55,318 nt of DNA from CAZZKE01 sp964655005 (GTDB lineage: Bacteria; Pseudomonadota; Alphaproteobacteria; Rhodospirillales; JABHCV01), in NCBI GenBank assembly GCA_964655005.1, contig CAZZKE010000014.1, forward strand, positions 1 to 55,318. Direction: 5' to 3'. Positions within the stretch are counted from its first letter, which is position 1, and each line of letters begins with the position of its first letter. The notes below the pieces were generated by a model that saw only the letters and a program-made list of their open reading frames with translations, was not told where the DNA came from and did not search any database. A program made the position numbers and the translations under genes. Positions 53,687 to 55,318 of this stretch are shown piece after piece.

Positions 53687-55047
53687 GCCATGACGATCTT
53701 GTCGCGGCCTTCGGTAACATGGCGGGTGGCGTTGCGGGAATCGACGACCAGCCGGCTTTCCCTGACCAGCGACGGGTAATCGATGTCGTCGTGATCGGTG
53801 CAGATCAGGGCGGCGTCATAGTCGGCGAACCGTTCCGTCACCCAGTCGATGGACCGGCGACCGGCCAGCGGCATGTGTTCGCGGGTGTTGGGGATTTCGC
53901 TTACATAGGGGTCGTAAAAGGCCGTTTCGGCGCCCCGTTCTTCGAGCAATTCCAGGATCGCGAAGGCCGGGCTTTCACGCACGTCGTCGATGTTTTTCTT
54001 GTAAGCGACGCCGATCAGCAGGATTTTCGACGCCGACAGGCCCTTGCCGGCGCGGCGGTCCAGCTGTTCGGCCAGCACACCGACCACATGGCCGGGCATG
54101 GCGGTGTTGATCTTGCCGGCCAGTTCGATGAAGCGGGTTTCCTGGCCGAACTGCCGGGCCCGCCAGGTCAGGTAGAAAGGATCGATGGGGATGCAGTGAC
54201 CGCCCAGGCCCGGACCCGGATAAAACGGCATAAAGCCGAACGGCTTGCTTTTTGCGGCCTCTATCACTTCCCACACGTCGATGCCCATTTTGCCGTAGAT
54301 AAGTTTCAGCTCGTTGACCAGGGCGATGTTGACGGAACGAAAGATGTTTTCGGTCAGCTTGACCGCCTCGGCGGTATCCAGCGATGACACGGGTATGGTC
54401 TGTGTGACGATGTTGTCATATAACGCCAGGGCTAGGGCCAGGGCCGGCGCACCATCGCCGCCGACCACCTTGGGTATGGTCCCGGTCCGGTGGGTCGGAT
54501 TGCCGGGGTCTTCCCGTTCCGGCGAATAGGCGAGGAAGAAGTCGCGGCCCGATTTAAGGCCGCCGCGTTCCAGGATCGGCCGCATGACATCCGCCGTGGT
54601 GCCGGGATAGGTGGTCGATTCCAGCACTACCAGTTGCCCCGGATGCAGGTGCCTGGCGATTTCCTCGGTCGAGGAGACGACGTAGCTTAGATCGGGCCCG
54701 TGGTCATCGGACAGCGGCGTCGGCACGCAGATGACGATGGCGTCCATATCGGCGAGGGCGGAAAAATCGGCAGTGATGGAAAACTTGCCGCGCGACCTCA
54801 GTTCGGTGATGGCTTCCGTCGAGATATGCTTCAGGTAGGACTTGCCCGAATTCAGGATTTCGGCCTTGGCGGGATCGATATCGAAACCGGTGGTGTCGAG
54901 GCCGCCCCGCACGGCGGCGATGGCCAGCGGCAACCCGACATAGCCCATGCCGATGATCCCCAAACGCGCCGTGGCCCGGTCGAACCTGTCCAACAGGCCG
55001 GAATATTCGGCGGGCGGCGCAGTCGCATCATCGGTGTCTGGGCTCAT
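53683..55047 (-). CDS. UDP-sugar dehydrogenase (nucleotide-sugar 6-dehydrogenase)
   Basis: 454 residues in three parts: N-terminal Rossmann domain with GMGYVGLPLA, central helical domain (Lys230, KLTENIFRSVN), and C-terminal UDP-binding domain. Catalytic Cys285 lies in GLGGHCIPIDPFYL, typical for WbpA/WecC-type UDP-N-acetyl-hexosamine dehydrogenases. Makes UDP-linked uronic acids for surface polysaccharide. I take the ATG at 55047; the frame extends upstream to 55170. Confidence 0.92.
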   Translation of the reverse strand: MSPDTDDATAPPAEYSGLLDRFDRATARLGIIGMGYVGLPLAIAAVRGGLDTTGFDIDPAKAEILNSGKSYLKHISTEAITELRSRGKFSITADFSALADMDAIVICVPTPLSDDHGPDLSYVVSSTEEIARHLHPGQLVVLESTTYPGTTADVMRPILERGGLKSGRDFFLAYSPEREDPGNPTHRTGTIPKVVGGDGAPALALALALYDNIVTQTIPVSSLDTAEAVKLTENIFRSVNIALVNELKLIYGKMGIDVWEVIEAAKSKPFGFMPFYPGPGLGGHCIPIDPFYLTWRARQFGQETRFIELAGKINTAMPGHVVGVLAEQLDRRAGKGLSASKILLIGVAYKKNIDDVRESPAFAILELLEERGAETAFYDPYVSEIPNTREHMPLAGRRSIDWVTERFADYDAALICTDHDDIDYPSLVRESRLVVDSRNATRHVTEGRDKIVMA

Positions 55048-55156
55048 GATCTGGCGGGGTACTCTGGTGGTTCGAACAGTGGCCGCGAAACTATAGCATT
55101 CTTTGGCCATTTCAACGACTTTTCGGGAAGCTTGCGCGGCTTGCGCCGCCGGGGTA

Positions 55157-55316
55157 ATACCAAGGATCACTGATAAAGACCCATTGAGATTCTCTCAGCG
55201 CCCCGTCGGAGGGCGTCGAAAAGCCTTGACGATGCACCGCATCGACTGCGGCTTTGCTCCTGCCCGACGGGGCGCTGAGAGAATCTCAATGGGTCTTTAT
55301 CAGTGATCCTTGGTAT
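55157..55316. repeat. Long palindromic element (MITE-like), 53-base perfect inverted arms
   Basis: Left arm 55157-55209 and right arm 55264-55316 are perfect reverse complements, starting ATACCAAGGATCACTGATAA. The 54-base centre has its own 6-bp hairpin (CGATGC-ACC-GCATCG) and an outer AAAGCC/GGCTTT pair. No ORF. It looks like a non-coding mobile element or a repeated structured site, and it may continue past the window. Thirteen bases (TGATCCTTGGTAT) recur at 39624-39636. Confidence 0.8.
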
Positions 55317-55318
55317 AA

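Overview
The window reads as a stretch of chromosome from an alphaproteobacterium, probably a free-living, motile, aquatic relative of the Rhodospirillales. The clues are a DUF1127 protein, a DUF2125 protein, an IalB-family secreted protein, a Rhizobium-type asparaginase, GcvA-type LysR regulators, ABC-permease/ATPase and arylesterase genes back to back, and a flagellar stator that resembles sodium-type PomA/PomB. Coding DNA is GC-rich and dense, with many 4-bp ATGA/GTGA overlaps. AT-rich DNA is confined to gaps near 0.1-0.5, 22.9-24.0, 34.6-34.9 and 45.4-45.6 kb. No rRNA, tRNA, CRISPR array, prophage or intact insertion sequence was found.

Layout. 0-1.6 kb: an orphan small gene and a nitrilase bracketed by two degenerate direct repeats. 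1.6-5.4 kb: a minus-strand cassette with a mercury-type MerR regulator, a textbook mer-type promoter, a periplasmic HMA (CPFC) metal-binding protein, an outer-membrane barrel and a membrane-anchored NHL propeller; upstream are a small membrane protein and a universal stress protein. 5.4-7.2 kb: an enlarged YeiH-type permease with a 53-residue partner. 7.5-9.9 kb: an ECF sigma/anti-sigma pair divergent from a secreted alpha/beta hydrolase. 9.9-12.6 kb: a split energy-taxis receptor (Aer-like PAS protein plus soluble MCP) with a second PAS-like protein. 12.8-17.1 kb: rpmI-rplT-pheS-pheT with promoter, leader hairpin and an intrinsic terminator (attenuator) before pheS.

17.2-27.4 kb: metabolic and membrane genes (DUF2125, LysR/SDR pair, aldolase-dehydrogenase fusion, msrA, J-domain protein, DMT exporter, D-2-hydroxyacid dehydrogenase, Bax-inhibitor-like protein), interrupted by a 1.16-kb gap holding only tiny ORFs. 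27.5-31.5 kb: ABC permease and ATPase divergent from an SGNH esterase. 31.5-36.3 kb: FIST protein, thpR, fructosamine kinase, low-molecular-weight phosphatase, and an AAA ATPase with degenerate active sites. 36.3-45.4 kb: argG, a TetR/AhpD-like/FrnE-like redox module with a shared operator, rlmN, IalB protein, asparaginase, SpoU methyltransferase, MFS and DMT transporters, DUF1127. 45.6-55.3 kb: LysR-quinone oxidoreductase operon, a REP-like palindrome, acetoacetyl-CoA synthetase, DMT transporter, motB-motA, SDR, zincin, nucleotide-sugar dehydrogenase, and a 160-bp element with 53-bp perfect inverted arms.

The most distinctive features are the mer-type regulator and promoter controlling a cassette without merA or merT, the split PAS/MCP receptor, the TetR redox module with two matching operators, and the long terminal palindrome.
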